This document shows positions 1 to 6,986 of a stretch of 27,672 nucleotides of DNA, one piece after another. The translations under genes and the position numbers were made by a program. The DNA is taken from positions 1 through 27,672 of the forward strand of contig DBTT01000007.1 of NCBI GenBank assembly GCA_002307185.1, written 5' to 3'. How positions within the stretch are numbered: the first letter of the stretch is position 1; every line of letters begins with the position of its first letter. Source of the stretch: Bacteroidales bacterium UBA1309. Lineage in GTDB: Bacteria; Bacteroidota; Bacteroidia; Bacteroidales; Dysgonomonadaceae. The notes beneath the pieces are model-generated. The model was given only the letters and a program-made list of their open reading frames with translations, was not told the origin of the DNA and ran no database searches.

Positions 1-455
1 AGGGCATAGCGTCCGTCGGCATCGGTGAAGGTGGCCTTGGTGGTGCCGGCAACCATCACGGTGGCCCCGGCGATGGGTTCGCCCTTGTCATCGGTGACGC
101 GGCCGGAGAGGCGGCCTTTTTCGTTGGTCTTTTCTTCTTTGGGAGTTTCCCCTTTTCTTATTGCAATGGATCCATCAGGCATTGTTTTCATTGTAAAACC
201 TGTAGCCTCAAGGCTTTTCCTCAATGCCTCCTTCATGTCTGCATTGGGAACAGCGAGCGGAGGTACTTCTATCTTTTCCAATAATTCACCATCGAAAATT
301 ATATTCTTGCCACTCTTTTTGGCAATTTGCTGCACACGTGATTTCAAAGATTCTTTAGGAAATCGAACTTCCCCATTCTGCCCATATGCTTTTGTAAATA
401 AAAACATCAGCAGAAGCAGAAAAATGGAATAGAGGTTTAATCGTTTTGAGTTCAT
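1..455 (-). CDS. SusC/RagA-like TonB-dependent receptor with STN domain, 5' part (truncated by window edge)
   Basis: Only the first 151 codons are inside the window. The start is the ATG at 455. A signal peptide (residues 1 to about 23, hydrophobic stretch IFLLLLMFLF, ending near AYGQ) is followed by a Secretin/TonB N-terminal (STN) domain at about 28-100 (KSRVQQIAKKSGKNIIFDG, later ALRKSLEATGF). From about 113 a carboxypeptidase-D-regulatory-like domain begins (GRLSGRVTDDKGEPIAGATV, then TDADGRYA). This order is typical of SusC-type outer-membrane receptors that signal to an anti-sigma factor. By family knowledge it would import an oligosaccharide or similar ligand with a SusD lipoprotein and TonB energy. 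It starts 25 bp after the FecR-like gene, so the two are probably cotranscribed. The plug, barrel and substrate cannot be seen. Confidence 0.9.
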   Translation of the reverse strand, partial: MNSKRLNLYSIFLLLLMFLFTKAYGQNGEVRFPKESLKSRVQQIAKKSGKNIIFDGELLEKIEVPPLAVPNADMKEALRKSLEATGFTMKTMPDGSIAIRKGETPKEEKTNEKGRLSGRVTDDKGEPIAGATVMVAGTTKATFTDADGRYA

Positions 456-480
456 TTGTATTTTCTTATTGTTTAATTCG

Positions 481-1545
481 TTATTTGTTGCTTTGCCCAA
501 GCTCATGCAATGACACGGTTTTATTGGCTTGATTGAAATTGTATCCTATGCCATATACTTCGCAAATGCCTCTTAAAATGTCATTGACATCTACTCCTTG
601 CCCGTAGGAAGCATTCAACAGGCTTCTTCCCAACAAGCCTCTTTCATCCATCAGAGTGATTCCGTATAGTTGCTTAAGCCTTATTTTCAGTTCGTTGTAG
701 CTTGCATCTCTCAGAACCAAACGTTTTTCCATCCATGCTCCAGCATCTTCCCAATTGCTTTCGCTAATGGCGTGTTCTTTTGTCGTCTGATTGAAAATAA
801 GTTGTTTGTTGTGGGTCAGCAGCCCGAATGTTTCCCTATCAGTGCCGACTTCCACTTTTCCAGTGCGTACTGATACACTGATTTCGCCGATTTCCAGGTA
901 AGCTTTCACATTGAAGCTTGTTCCCCGGACGATTGTCTGTATATTTCCCGTATGTATGATAAAAGGCTTGTCCGGGTTTTTAGCAACTTCAAAAAAGGCT
1001 TCTCCGCTGAGCCATATTTCGCGCTGTTTGCGGTTGAATTGGTCTTTATCATAATCTATCCGGGTGCTGCCATTGGCATACAGCTTGGTTCCATCGGGCA
1101 GGACAATCTGTTTGGTTTCGCTTGCAGAGGTTTGAAGGATGTTTGTCCTATTCCGGAGACTTTCGGCATAAGAATCCCTTGATCGGGAGTGCTTGTCGGT
1201 GAGCATAAGATAAGATATTCCGAAAAGAAGAATCGCCATAGCTGCCACAGCGGCATATTTAAGAACAGGTCTCGCAAAGGTGAATTTCCTTCTGGCATTC
1301 TTGCGATTCATGTTATATTCCAACAACACCCTTTGCCTTACTTTTTCTCCATGCTTGTCAATCTGCGATTTGCTAATGTGTATATCTTGCAAAGGAGCGA
1401 TCAGCTTGTGTGGGTTCCATTTTTCCACAACCTGTTCCTCCTCCGGGTTTAGCTTCCCTTCCACATACCGCTTCAATATGTTTGATAGCCATTGCAGTTT
1501 TCGCCAATAGTCGTCGTGATTGTTTTCTTGTCTGTTATTATTCAT
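481..1545 (-). CDS. FecR-family anti-sigma factor (FecR + DUF4974)
   Basis: A 354-residue inner-membrane anti-sigma factor that should hold the neighbouring ECF sigma factor inactive until the SusC-like receptor signals. The cytoplasmic N-terminus (about 1-88) has the acidic EEEQVVEKW segment common in these proteins. One membrane helix lies at about 92-113 (YAAVAAMAILLFGISYLML). The periplasmic FecR domain (about 140-240) shows LPDGTKLYANGSTRIDYD, REIWLSGEAFFEVAKNPDKPF and VRGTSFNVKAY. The C-terminal DUF4974-like domain (about 270-348) carries RLVLRDASYNELKIRLKQLYGI. Length is normal for the family and the start is an ATG. It sits directly upstream of the SusC gene and is divergent from the sigma gene, an arrangement less usual than sigma, anti-sigma and receptor in one direction. 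No clear TAnnTTTG promoter was found upstream, so it may depend on the ECF sigma factor itself. Confidence 0.93.
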   Translation of the reverse strand: MNNNRQENNHDDYWRKLQWLSNILKRYVEGKLNPEEEQVVEKWNPHKLIAPLQDIHISKSQIDKHGEKVRQRVLLEYNMNRKNARRKFTFARPVLKYAAVAAMAILLFGISYLMLTDKHSRSRDSYAESLRNRTNILQTSASETKQIVLPDGTKLYANGSTRIDYDKDQFNRKQREIWLSGEAFFEVAKNPDKPFIIHTGNIQTIVRGTSFNVKAYLEIGEISVSVRTGKVEVGTDRETFGLLTHNKQLIFNQTTKEHAISESNWEDAGAWMEKRLVLRDASYNELKIRLKQLYGITLMDERGLLGRSLLNASYGQGVDVNDILRGICEVYGIGYNFNQANKTVSLHELGQSNK

Positions 1546-1748
1546 TTTTTTCCTTGTTTATTTAAAGGTCTTAATTTCCTGCCCTAAATAAATAAACGAT
1601 TTCCAAAAGCTTTTTTGGGGCAACGATTCGGTTACATGAAAGTTACGTTTTTGTTTCAATGGGTTTTTCTCGATCTTAATTTGAAAAATATCTTTCACAA
1701 AACAGGTATTTATAAGCATGTCGTAACCCGGTGATAATATTATTATCC

Positions 1749-1756
1749 TAAATTTG
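1749..1756 (+). promoter_or_regulatory. Bacteroidota -7 box (TAAATTTG) for the ECF sigma gene
   Basis: TAAATTTG fits the TAnnTTTG -7 consensus of Bacteroidota housekeeping promoters exactly. Transcription would start near 1762, about 20 nt before the GTG at 1781. The TTG at 1754 lies inside this box, which argues against translation starting there. No convincing TTG-type -33 element is seen 19-21 bp upstream. Confidence 0.5.
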
Positions 1757-1780
1757 CAAACAGAAAAAAAGGGAAAAAGC

Positions 1781-2425
1781 GTGAAAATTACAGACAAGGA
1801 GCTGCTTGATGCCATTTGTCAGAGAAATGAATCCGACTTCAATGAGTTCTACGATAGGTATTACCGGCTATTGTATGACTGGGCTTTTCGCCGCACTGGC
1901 GATTTCGACTTGACAGATGAGATAACGCAAAATTTTTGGATGAGTGTGTGGGCGGAACCCTTCCGGATAAAAACAGATGCTGCAGGTTCCGCAAACAAGT
2001 TCTTGCTTCATCACTTCACCTACCGCATGCTCGATTACTTGAAATCTTCTTACGTGAAAACGATGTCCGAAAAAAATCGGGTGTCTTTTGATGAATTAGA
2101 AAATGATTTGATTTGTTCTTCCATATCTGAAGAATACGATGTAAAAGATTTTGAAAAAGTAATGACCGAAATATTACAAGAGTTGCCAGGGAAGATGGCG
2201 GAAATTTTCATACTCCTTTACCAAGAGGGTTATACCATCAAGGAAACCGCTGCAAAACTGCAAATGAATGAACGCACCGTCAAATATAAATCAAAAGAGT
2301 GTATAGCTGCCATGAAAAAAATGATGAAAGATGAAAATATAGATGCTGCTTCGTTCAAAGTGGTTCGGGATGCTTCTTCGATTATTGTTTATATTGTGCT
2401 GGTATCGGATAAAATAATGGGATAA
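1781..2425 (+). CDS. RNA polymerase ECF sigma-70 factor
   Basis: About 214 residues. Region 2 lies at about 1-75 (FNEFYDRYYRLLYDWAFRRT, then DEITQNFWMSVW). Region 4 lies at about 120-175 (LPGKMAEIFILLYQEGYTIKETAAKLQMNERTVKYK), with a helix-turn-helix at TIKETAAKLQMNERTVKYK. It should direct RNA polymerase to the receptor operon and related promoters when released by the divergent FecR-like protein. I chose the GTG at 1781 because the only other early candidate, the TTG at 1754, overlaps a perfect -7 promoter box; no ATG occurs before the middle of region 2. The last ~20 residues are hydrophobic (SIIVYIVLVSDKIMG), an unusual tail for a cytoplasmic sigma factor. The gene converges on the DoxD-DoxA gene, with a shared terminator between them. 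Confidence 0.92.
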   Translation: MKITDKELLDAICQRNESDFNEFYDRYYRLLYDWAFRRTGDFDLTDEITQNFWMSVWAEPFRIKTDAAGSANKFLLHHFTYRMLDYLKSSYVKTMSEKNRVSFDELENDLICSSISEEYDVKDFEKVMTEILQELPGKMAEIFILLYQEGYTIKETAAKLQMNERTVKYKSKECIAAMKKMMKDENIDAASFKVVRDASSIIVYIVLVSDKIMG

Positions 2426-2499
2426 GCCTTTGCTTTATCTAGCAATGTGTTTCAGATTCAGGGATGTTGATTCTTGCACAGGGACACGGACACACAAAA

Positions 2500-2527
2500 A
2501 AGGCTGGAGCAAATCCTGTCCAGCCTT
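2500..2527. terminator. Bidirectional intrinsic terminator between convergent genes
   Basis: AAGGCTGGA at 2500-2508 is perfectly complementary to TCCAGCCTT at 2519-2527, with a 10-nt loop. The stem is preceded on the plus strand by six A residues, which read as a U tract for the minus-strand DoxDA transcript. It is followed by AAATATTATTTTTAT on the plus strand for the sigma transcript. It therefore can serve both converging genes and is stronger for the minus strand. Confidence 0.8.
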
Positions 2528-2578
2528 AAATATTATTTTTATATCCTTATCAAGCGTCACAAAAAATCAGTATAAACT

Positions 2579-3589
2579 TCATCTGATTTTTGCAGTCCAT
2601 TCCGTACCACTGACATCTATCAATTTCAAAGAATAATTTCCATTCACGGCAATTCCGTTAAGGTCAATGGAGATACCCGCTTTAGCACCTAAAGGAATCA
2701 CGAGGCTGTGCTTTCCGGGTTTAACTTTTGCCACATACTGGTTTTTTATATTTTCAAGTGGAAACTTTGACAAGGCATCCATGCCTAGCGATTTTACGAC
2801 CTCTCCTTTTTCATTCAGGATTTCTATACCAATAAGGAATGAACCATAAACGTCTATGCCTTCCGTCCTGTACACATCAAAACTCAATGTCGAATTTTCG
2901 GCCTTGATATTCGATATTTCAATTTTGGGCTTTACCGACAAGTTGTGTAATTTTCCCCAGACACCACCATGAAACACTTGGTTGGTGAGGAGGGTGAGGA
3001 ACAAAATAAATAGGGAAAAAGACAACACCAATGGCCTCGGGTTATTCACCGGCAAAAGCCCGGATCCAATCCAAGGAAACCATTTGCTCCGTGTGAATTT
3101 GTAAGCTTTGCCAATTAGGAAATTATCGATGGAATACTCCCCACTCCCTGAAAGAAAGAGGGTGAATCCCCCGGCCAAGCCTAAAATACCGATTTGCCAT
3201 TCGTCCAGACACGTAGAACCAAGCCAACCCGAACCCAGGAGGATTCCCAAAGCCAGGCCAAATACTCCCACGCTCATCAAACGGGTAAACAAGCCCAAAA
3301 TGATGAACAATCCTACAATAGCTTCCACGATGGTGAATGCAATCATCGCCAAATGCAAATCCAGAGGATGTGTTACCAAATATTCAATGATCGGCTTTAT
3401 GCCGAAGGCATTGGGGAGAAAGTGGTTGAATTTTTCCCCAATATAGCCGCTTACGTCCGGACTAAGCTTGTTTTCCAAAATAACCCTGCGCCAGAAGGCT
3501 GAAAAATAGGTCCAACCGATGACCAACCGCAACGACAAGCTGAATAGTCCCGCTAAATTCGAATGCTGATATAATTTGTTGTTATTCAT
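2579..3589 (-). CDS. DoxD-DoxA fusion (thiosulfate:quinone oxidoreductase-like membrane protein)
   Basis: A 336-residue protein. The N-terminal half (about 10-200) is a DoxD/DoxX-type integral membrane domain: SLSLRLVIGWTYFSAFWRR, then AMIAFTIVEAIVGLFIILGLFTR, LALGILLGSGWLGSTCLDEWQIGILGLAGGF, and a further helix LVLSFSLFILFLTLLT. The C-terminal half (about 215-336) is a soluble beta-rich DoxA-like domain (IEISNIKAENSTLSFDVYRT, ending NYSLKLIDVSGTEWTAKIR). In Acidianus, DoxD and DoxA are separate subunits that oxidise thiosulfate to tetrathionate and reduce quinone; fused forms are known in Bacteroidota, where the activity is largely unproven. It follows the DsrE-like gene by 20 bp, supporting a sulfur-related role at the inner membrane. 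Family assignment is confident; the reaction is inferred. Confidence 0.85.
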   Translation of the reverse strand: MNNNKLYQHSNLAGLFSLSLRLVIGWTYFSAFWRRVILENKLSPDVSGYIGEKFNHFLPNAFGIKPIIEYLVTHPLDLHLAMIAFTIVEAIVGLFIILGLFTRLMSVGVFGLALGILLGSGWLGSTCLDEWQIGILGLAGGFTLFLSGSGEYSIDNFLIGKAYKFTRSKWFPWIGSGLLPVNNPRPLVLSFSLFILFLTLLTNQVFHGGVWGKLHNLSVKPKIEISNIKAENSTLSFDVYRTEGIDVYGSFLIGIEILNEKGEVVKSLGMDALSKFPLENIKNQYVAKVKPGKHSLVIPLGAKAGISIDLNGIAVNGNYSLKLIDVSGTEWTAKIR

Positions 3590-3609
3590 TGTTCTATCAT
3601 TTTTTGTGT

Positions 3610-4053
3610 TTATAATGCAATTGTTTTGTACCCCTGCTCTTCCAGTCCAAAGAAATAGATGAGGCCGTTGTCGGTGACGGGAGTCTCAACCGGCAATAAC
3701 GATTTGTCGATGCCCAATTGCTGGAGGGACAATCCGCAAACCAGTATTTTCAATCCATGGTTTTTCACAGTATTCACCACAAGTTTCTGAAGGCTCTTGT
3801 CTTGCAAAAGTTCTTTCACCACTTCTCCACAAAGCACTATCTGAAAGTCAATGCCCTTGTTTCTCATTTTGAAATTCTCGCCGCTCAGGATACCCGCTTT
3901 CAGGTGTTGCGGCTTCATCACCAGCAAAGCATATTTTCCATCCTGTTTTATAGCTTGTTCTGTTTTATGAATTTCGCCTGCCGTTTGGGCATGGATATTC
4001 GTGGTCGCCCCCAAAAGCATGTAGAGCATGAAGATACTTATATAAGATTTCAT
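3610..4053 (-). CDS. Exported DsrE-family protein
   Basis: A 147-residue protein with a signal peptide (MKSYISIFMLYMLLGATTNIHAQ, cleavage near residue 23), so it is periplasmic rather than cytoplasmic like classical DsrE. The mature part has the DsrE/DsrF alpha/beta fold pattern: YALLVMKPQHLKAGILSG, then IDFQIVLCGEVVKELLQD with Cys75, VVNTVKNHGLKILVCGLSLQQLGI with Cys106, and a C-terminal TDNGLIYFFGLEEQGYKTIAL. DsrE-type proteins carry sulfane sulfur on a conserved cysteine; both visible cysteines end beta strands and are candidates. It lies immediately upstream of the DoxD-DoxA fusion on the same strand, 20 bp apart, so an operon handling thiosulfate or persulfide sulfur outside the cytoplasm is the simplest reading. 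No -7 box was seen upstream. Confidence 0.8.
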   Translation of the reverse strand: MKSYISIFMLYMLLGATTNIHAQTAGEIHKTEQAIKQDGKYALLVMKPQHLKAGILSGENFKMRNKGIDFQIVLCGEVVKELLQDKSLQKLVVNTVKNHGLKILVCGLSLQQLGIDKSLLPVETPVTDNGLIYFFGLEEQGYKTIAL

Positions 4054-4239
4054 TTTTGATCGATTATATTGTTATGGTAATGGAGTTTTATTGCCGCCAA
4101 AGGAGGCACTACTTCGGAAAATCATCCGGAGCAGCATTGTTGAAGGATATAAATGGGAAAACTGCCGGCAAGAACAAGATTTAGCCAGAAGGAAAAACAG
4201 TTCTCTTTTATATCGGTGGGAAAAAGGAGGGAAAATAAA

Positions 4240-4599
4240 TCAAATCAGGAATTGGCCAAACCGCAGGAAAGAAGGAATCTTTTCTTTGTATCGGTTATGG
4301 GTGTCAGGCAGAAGAATCTCATCGCCGGAGATGCGGGAGTTTGCCAGATGGGGATTTGCGGCATTTTCAAAAGATGGCGTCCGCTTCTGTTTCTTTTGCT
4401 GTGTGTGCGTTTGTGCGAAGGAACAAAAACTTGAATTCGGCACGCATGTTTTCTGCGAACCGGATGTTTCTTTGGCAGCTTGATTCAGATCGATGTTCAG
4501 CCAATGCTTGATTTCCCTCCGCACAGGGCATGGAAGAGCCATCAGCGCAATTAATGCAAGGATAGAAAAATTTCGATATGTCGATCTTGAAAGATGCAT
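4240..4599 (-). CDS. Small uncharacterised exported or membrane-anchored protein
   Basis: About 119 residues from the ATG at 4599; another ATG lies at 4617 and the frame opens at 4638. An N-terminal hydrophobic helix (FSILALIALMALP) is followed by CPVRREIKHWLNIDLNQAAK, a low-complexity Ser/Gln/His-rich middle with two cysteines (KTCVPNSSFCSF), and a C-terminus ending KIPSFLRFGQFLI. The pattern of a hydrophobic helix, a Pro-Cys, a basic residue plus IKxxLNI, and a terminal IPxxLxFxxxLI resembles small hypothetical proteins I recall from many Bacteroidota, often near metal- or redox-related transport genes; I cannot name the family. It lies between the efflux operon and the DsrE/DoxDA pair on the same strand. 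The plus strand also has an open frame here (4091-4483), but that one has no export signal or recognisable motif. Confidence 0.55.
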   Translation of the reverse strand: MHLSRSTYRNFSILALIALMALPCPVRREIKHWLNIDLNQAAKETSGSQKTCVPNSSFCSFAQTHTQQKKQKRTPSFENAANPHLANSRISGDEILLPDTHNRYKEKIPSFLRFGQFLI

Positions 4600-4695
4600 G
4601 ATGGGCGAAGTTAGCATTTTGTGGCGATCAGCATACATCTGGGAAATTCTTTTAATATTAGTTTGGATATTTTACGGAAGTTGCATAGCCATTAG

Positions 4696-4739
4696 AAGTG
4701 GTTGTGTGAAGAGTTTTAATGAGAAAACAAGTGGTTGTG
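4696..4739. repeat. Two 11-bp direct repeats, 33-bp period
   Basis: AAGTGGTTGTG occurs at 4696-4706 and again at 4729-4739. The second copy runs into the dyad at 4736-4767. They lie about 100-140 bp upstream of the start of the small minus-strand gene at 4599, so they could be a regulatory site for it. No function is shown. Confidence 0.4.
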
Positions 4740-4767
4740 ACCTTGTGACTAAGGTTGCAAGGTCACA
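4736..4767 (-). terminator. 10-bp stem hairpin after the DUF6515 gene, possible terminator
   Basis: TGTGACCTTG at 4736-4745 pairs perfectly with CAAGGTCACA at 4758-4767 across a 12-nt loop. It begins 13 bp past the stop of the DUF6515 gene in the direction of transcription. The following minus-strand sequence (ACCACTTGTTTTCTC) has only a weak T run, so it may be an imperfect terminator, an RNA-stabilising stem or a protein-binding site. Confidence 0.45.
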
Positions 4768-4780
4768 CTTCACCAAAAAA

Positions 4781-5344
4781 TTAGCCCTTCGCCTTGATTA
4801 CCTTGTACCAGATTGCTCCATCCTGCAGAACAGCTTGGTACTGGATTCCGTCCACTTCGTAAAAGGTGTTGCAATCAATGACGGACTCTTTTCCCCCTTT
4901 GGGCACTGATTCCACTAATGCCCCAACAGGCGGTTGCACAACGATATAATCTTCGTCTCTGGTTATATAATAGGTTCCCGCATAGTAGTAATAGGGAAGC
5001 CCGCCCACATAGAAAGTGGTATATCCTGCCGGGAGAATCCTCAGCCTGAAGCCGATGGGCGGTGTCACCACCACGTAGCTCTTGCCGTGGGGACGGTAAT
5101 AGACTCCACCGTCGTAAATATACCGTGTTCCACCAAAACTAACCCACGCCCCGCTTCGTGGTGCAGTTGTGACAATTGCCCCACGGGTGACTACCGCTCC
5201 ACGCACAGGTTGATGCGCCGACACTTTGCCCACCCACAACGCTGCTATACAGATCGGCAGGATGAATAGGGCTTTGCTATCTCGTGAATTTTCCGAATAA
5301 AATAGTTTTTTGATAATTTTGTTTGATTTGAAAAAGTGATACAA
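4781..5344 (-). CDS. DUF6515-family exported protein
   Basis: 187 residues. After a positively charged N-terminus, a hydrophobic export segment (ALFILPICIAALWVGKVSA, about 25-43) precedes a beta-rich, Gly/Tyr-rich mature region. This contains repeated short units (FGGTRYIYDGGVYYRPHGKSYVVVTPPIGFRL, then VGGLPYYYYAGTYYITRDEDYIVVQPPVGALV), the signature of DUF6515 proteins of Bacteroidota, and ends with a short YQAVLQDGAIWYKVIKAKG segment. Function is unknown; a cell-surface or periplasmic location is likely. There is no Met codon between the upstream stop and the export segment, and the frame opens with TTG at 5344, 6 bp after the DUF6268 stop, so TTG is the probable start. The tight spacing suggests it is the last gene of the efflux operon. 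Confidence 0.82.
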   Translation of the reverse strand: MYHFFKSNKIIKKLFYSENSRDSKALFILPICIAALWVGKVSAHQPVRGAVVTRGAIVTTAPRSGAWVSFGGTRYIYDGGVYYRPHGKSYVVVTPPIGFRLRILPAGYTTFYVGGLPYYYYAGTYYITRDEDYIVVQPPVGALVESVPKGGKESVIDCNTFYEVDGIQYQAVLQDGAIWYKVIKAKG

Positions 5345-5350
5345 TCTTGT

Positions 5351-6211
5351 TTAGTATTCCAATGTGTATTTGAATCCAACCTTCAGGAATGCGCCCCGTT
5401 CGTTAGCTTCATCCACAATGTCAGATTTTATTTGCCCGAAGTTGCCGCTGATGCTCCAGCTATCGTGTTCGGGCAATGTGTAGCTTCGGATTTGCCTTGA
5501 AAATGTGTACCCGGCTGACGGGCAGAGCCACCAGTTGCCAAACAACTTCCGGTTGGCATAAAAGGCGAGTGATTTTTCCCGTACCGAAAGCCAATCGTAC
5601 CGGTCGTTTCTCGATTCCCCGCTGATCGTGTTGTTTGAAATTTCAGCCCCGCATCTCCAGTTGAGGGTGGGGGAATATTGGACATCTAAATTCATTGGAA
5701 TCCGTCCGGAAAAGGTCCATTTTTCGACCGGTTTCCAATGAAGGCGGAAGATTGGGATTAGGAAATTGTTTTTGTAGCGGTGCGAATAAGCCAGTCCGAG
5801 CGAATAACTGAATACCGGATTCGCCTTCGAAAAAATCAACGCCGAATTGAACGTCCATCCCGACCGGTGGCTGAAAGGATTGCTGAAGGACGGTGAAACA
5901 ATCCATTGCCAGCGGGTATTCCGGCTTGTTTTGTACTGCAACATCATCCGTGAACTCAGTTCTTGTAAAGAAGGGTCAGTCACGAAATCATGTTGCACCA
6001 GTTCTTGGTATTTGTACCCGGGACTGAAGGCAAACATCCATTTTTCTTGCCGGACAATCGGGACAGCAATGGCGGCCTGAAAGGATTGGCCGGCAAAATC
6101 ACCGCCTTGCAAGGGGGTGTATTCGATCGAGAGCGGGGCAAAATCCTGGGCAAACAGGAAAGATACCGCCGACTGCGTAAGGAAGCATATGACGAAAAAA
6201 AATCTTTTCAT
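5351..6211 (-). CDS. DUF6268-like outer-membrane protein
   Basis: 286 residues with a signal peptide (MKRFFFVICFLTQSAVSFLFAQ, cleavage near 21). The rest is rich in alternating aromatic and polar residues expected of beta-strands (WMFAFSPGYKYQEL, RWQWIVSPSFSNPF, WTFNSALIFSKANPVFSYSLGLAYSHR), and it ends on FLKVGFKYTLEY, an aromatic-terminated final strand typical of outer-membrane barrels. This agrees with DUF6268, a Bacteroidota family of unknown function. It lies 46 bp after the ABC ATPase gene and 6 bp before the DUF6515 gene, so it is probably cotranscribed with the efflux genes and may be an accessory outer-membrane part of that system or a target of the same regulator. Confidence 0.78.
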   Translation of the reverse strand: MKRFFFVICFLTQSAVSFLFAQDFAPLSIEYTPLQGGDFAGQSFQAAIAVPIVRQEKWMFAFSPGYKYQELVQHDFVTDPSLQELSSRMMLQYKTSRNTRWQWIVSPSFSNPFSHRSGWTFNSALIFSKANPVFSYSLGLAYSHRYKNNFLIPIFRLHWKPVEKWTFSGRIPMNLDVQYSPTLNWRCGAEISNNTISGESRNDRYDWLSVREKSLAFYANRKLFGNWWLCPSAGYTFSRQIRSYTLPEHDSWSISGNFGQIKSDIVDEANERGAFLKVGFKYTLEY

Positions 6212-6257
6212 TTGCGATAATTTAGAGTGTGGCTTTTTTTACATGTATATATTTATT

Positions 6258-6953
6258 TCAGCAACCGGCAATCTGCCCGTCGCTCATCTCGATGGTTCGG
6301 TCGGTGTTGCGGGCAAAATCGTTGTCGTGGGTGACGCAAATGATGGTTTGGCCGAATTCGTGTGCCAAGTTTCGGAAAATATCCTGCACGGCAAGCGAGT
6401 TCTTGCTGTCGAGGTTTCCGGTCGGCTCATCGCCCATGATGACGGAAGGCTTGTTGATCAATGCCCTGGCGATGGCCACCCGCTGTTGTTGTCCGCCTGA
6501 AAGTTTGTTAGCACCTTTCAGGGCTTGGTCTTCGAGATCGAGCAGGCGGAGGCTCTCGTAGGCATTGTGTTCAATTTCTTCGGAAGACATTTTCCCCAAA
6601 CGCTTGGCTGGAATCATCACGTTTTCGAGGGCGGAAAATTCGGGCAGAAGATAATGGAATTGAAACACAAAGCCGATGTGTTCGTTGCGGAAAGCCGACA
6701 ACCGGTTTTGAGACTCTCCGGTGAGCAATTGCCCGTTGATAGTCACGCCCCCTTCGTAGTCGGTGTCCATGGTGGACAATACATATAGCAGAGTTGATTT
6801 TCCGGAACCCGATTTTCCTACAATCGAGAGGAATTCTCCCTTTTGGACATCGAAGCTCACCCCTTTAAGCACCTGGAAGGGGGAGGGGTCGTAGAAGTAT
6901 TTTACAAGGTTGCTTACCTCCAAAGCTTTGGGTCTCTCTTGTGATTTATTCAT
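6258..6953 (-). CDS. ABC transporter ATP-binding protein, MacB/LolD type
   Basis: 231 residues, the usual length of LolD/MacB-type ATPase subunits. Walker A is GKSGSGKST (46-54), the Q-loop is FVFQ (Gln98), the ABC signature is LSGGQQQR (151-158), Walker B is VIMGDEPT (171-178) with Glu176, and the switch His is in VTHD (His209). It powers the permease encoded 33 bp upstream. With the membrane-fusion protein and TolC-like protein it would form a tripartite MacAB-TolC-like pump. Unlike E. coli MacB, the ATPase and permease are separate polypeptides, as is common in Bacteroidota. The substrate cannot be read from the sequence. Confidence 0.95.
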   Translation of the reverse strand: MNKSQERPKALEVSNLVKYFYDPSPFQVLKGVSFDVQKGEFLSIVGKSGSGKSTLLYVLSTMDTDYEGGVTINGQLLTGESQNRLSAFRNEHIGFVFQFHYLLPEFSALENVMIPAKRLGKMSSEEIEHNAYESLRLLDLEDQALKGANKLSGGQQQRVAIARALINKPSVIMGDEPTGNLDSKNSLAVQDIFRNLAHEFGQTIICVTHDNDFARNTDRTIEMSDGQIAGC

Positions 6954-6986
6954 TTCTTTTAGACGTTTAGCCGATAAGTATTTATT

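Noticed and set aside
25..432. 135-codon plus-strand open frame at the left edge
   Set aside because: Antisense to the STN and carboxypeptidase-D-like domains of the SusC-type receptor, which continue off the window edge.
4091..4483. 130-codon plus-strand open frame opposite the small minus-strand protein
   Set aside because: No signal peptide or motif and opposite to the coding direction of the whole block; the minus frame has a hydrophobic leader and recognisable end motifs.
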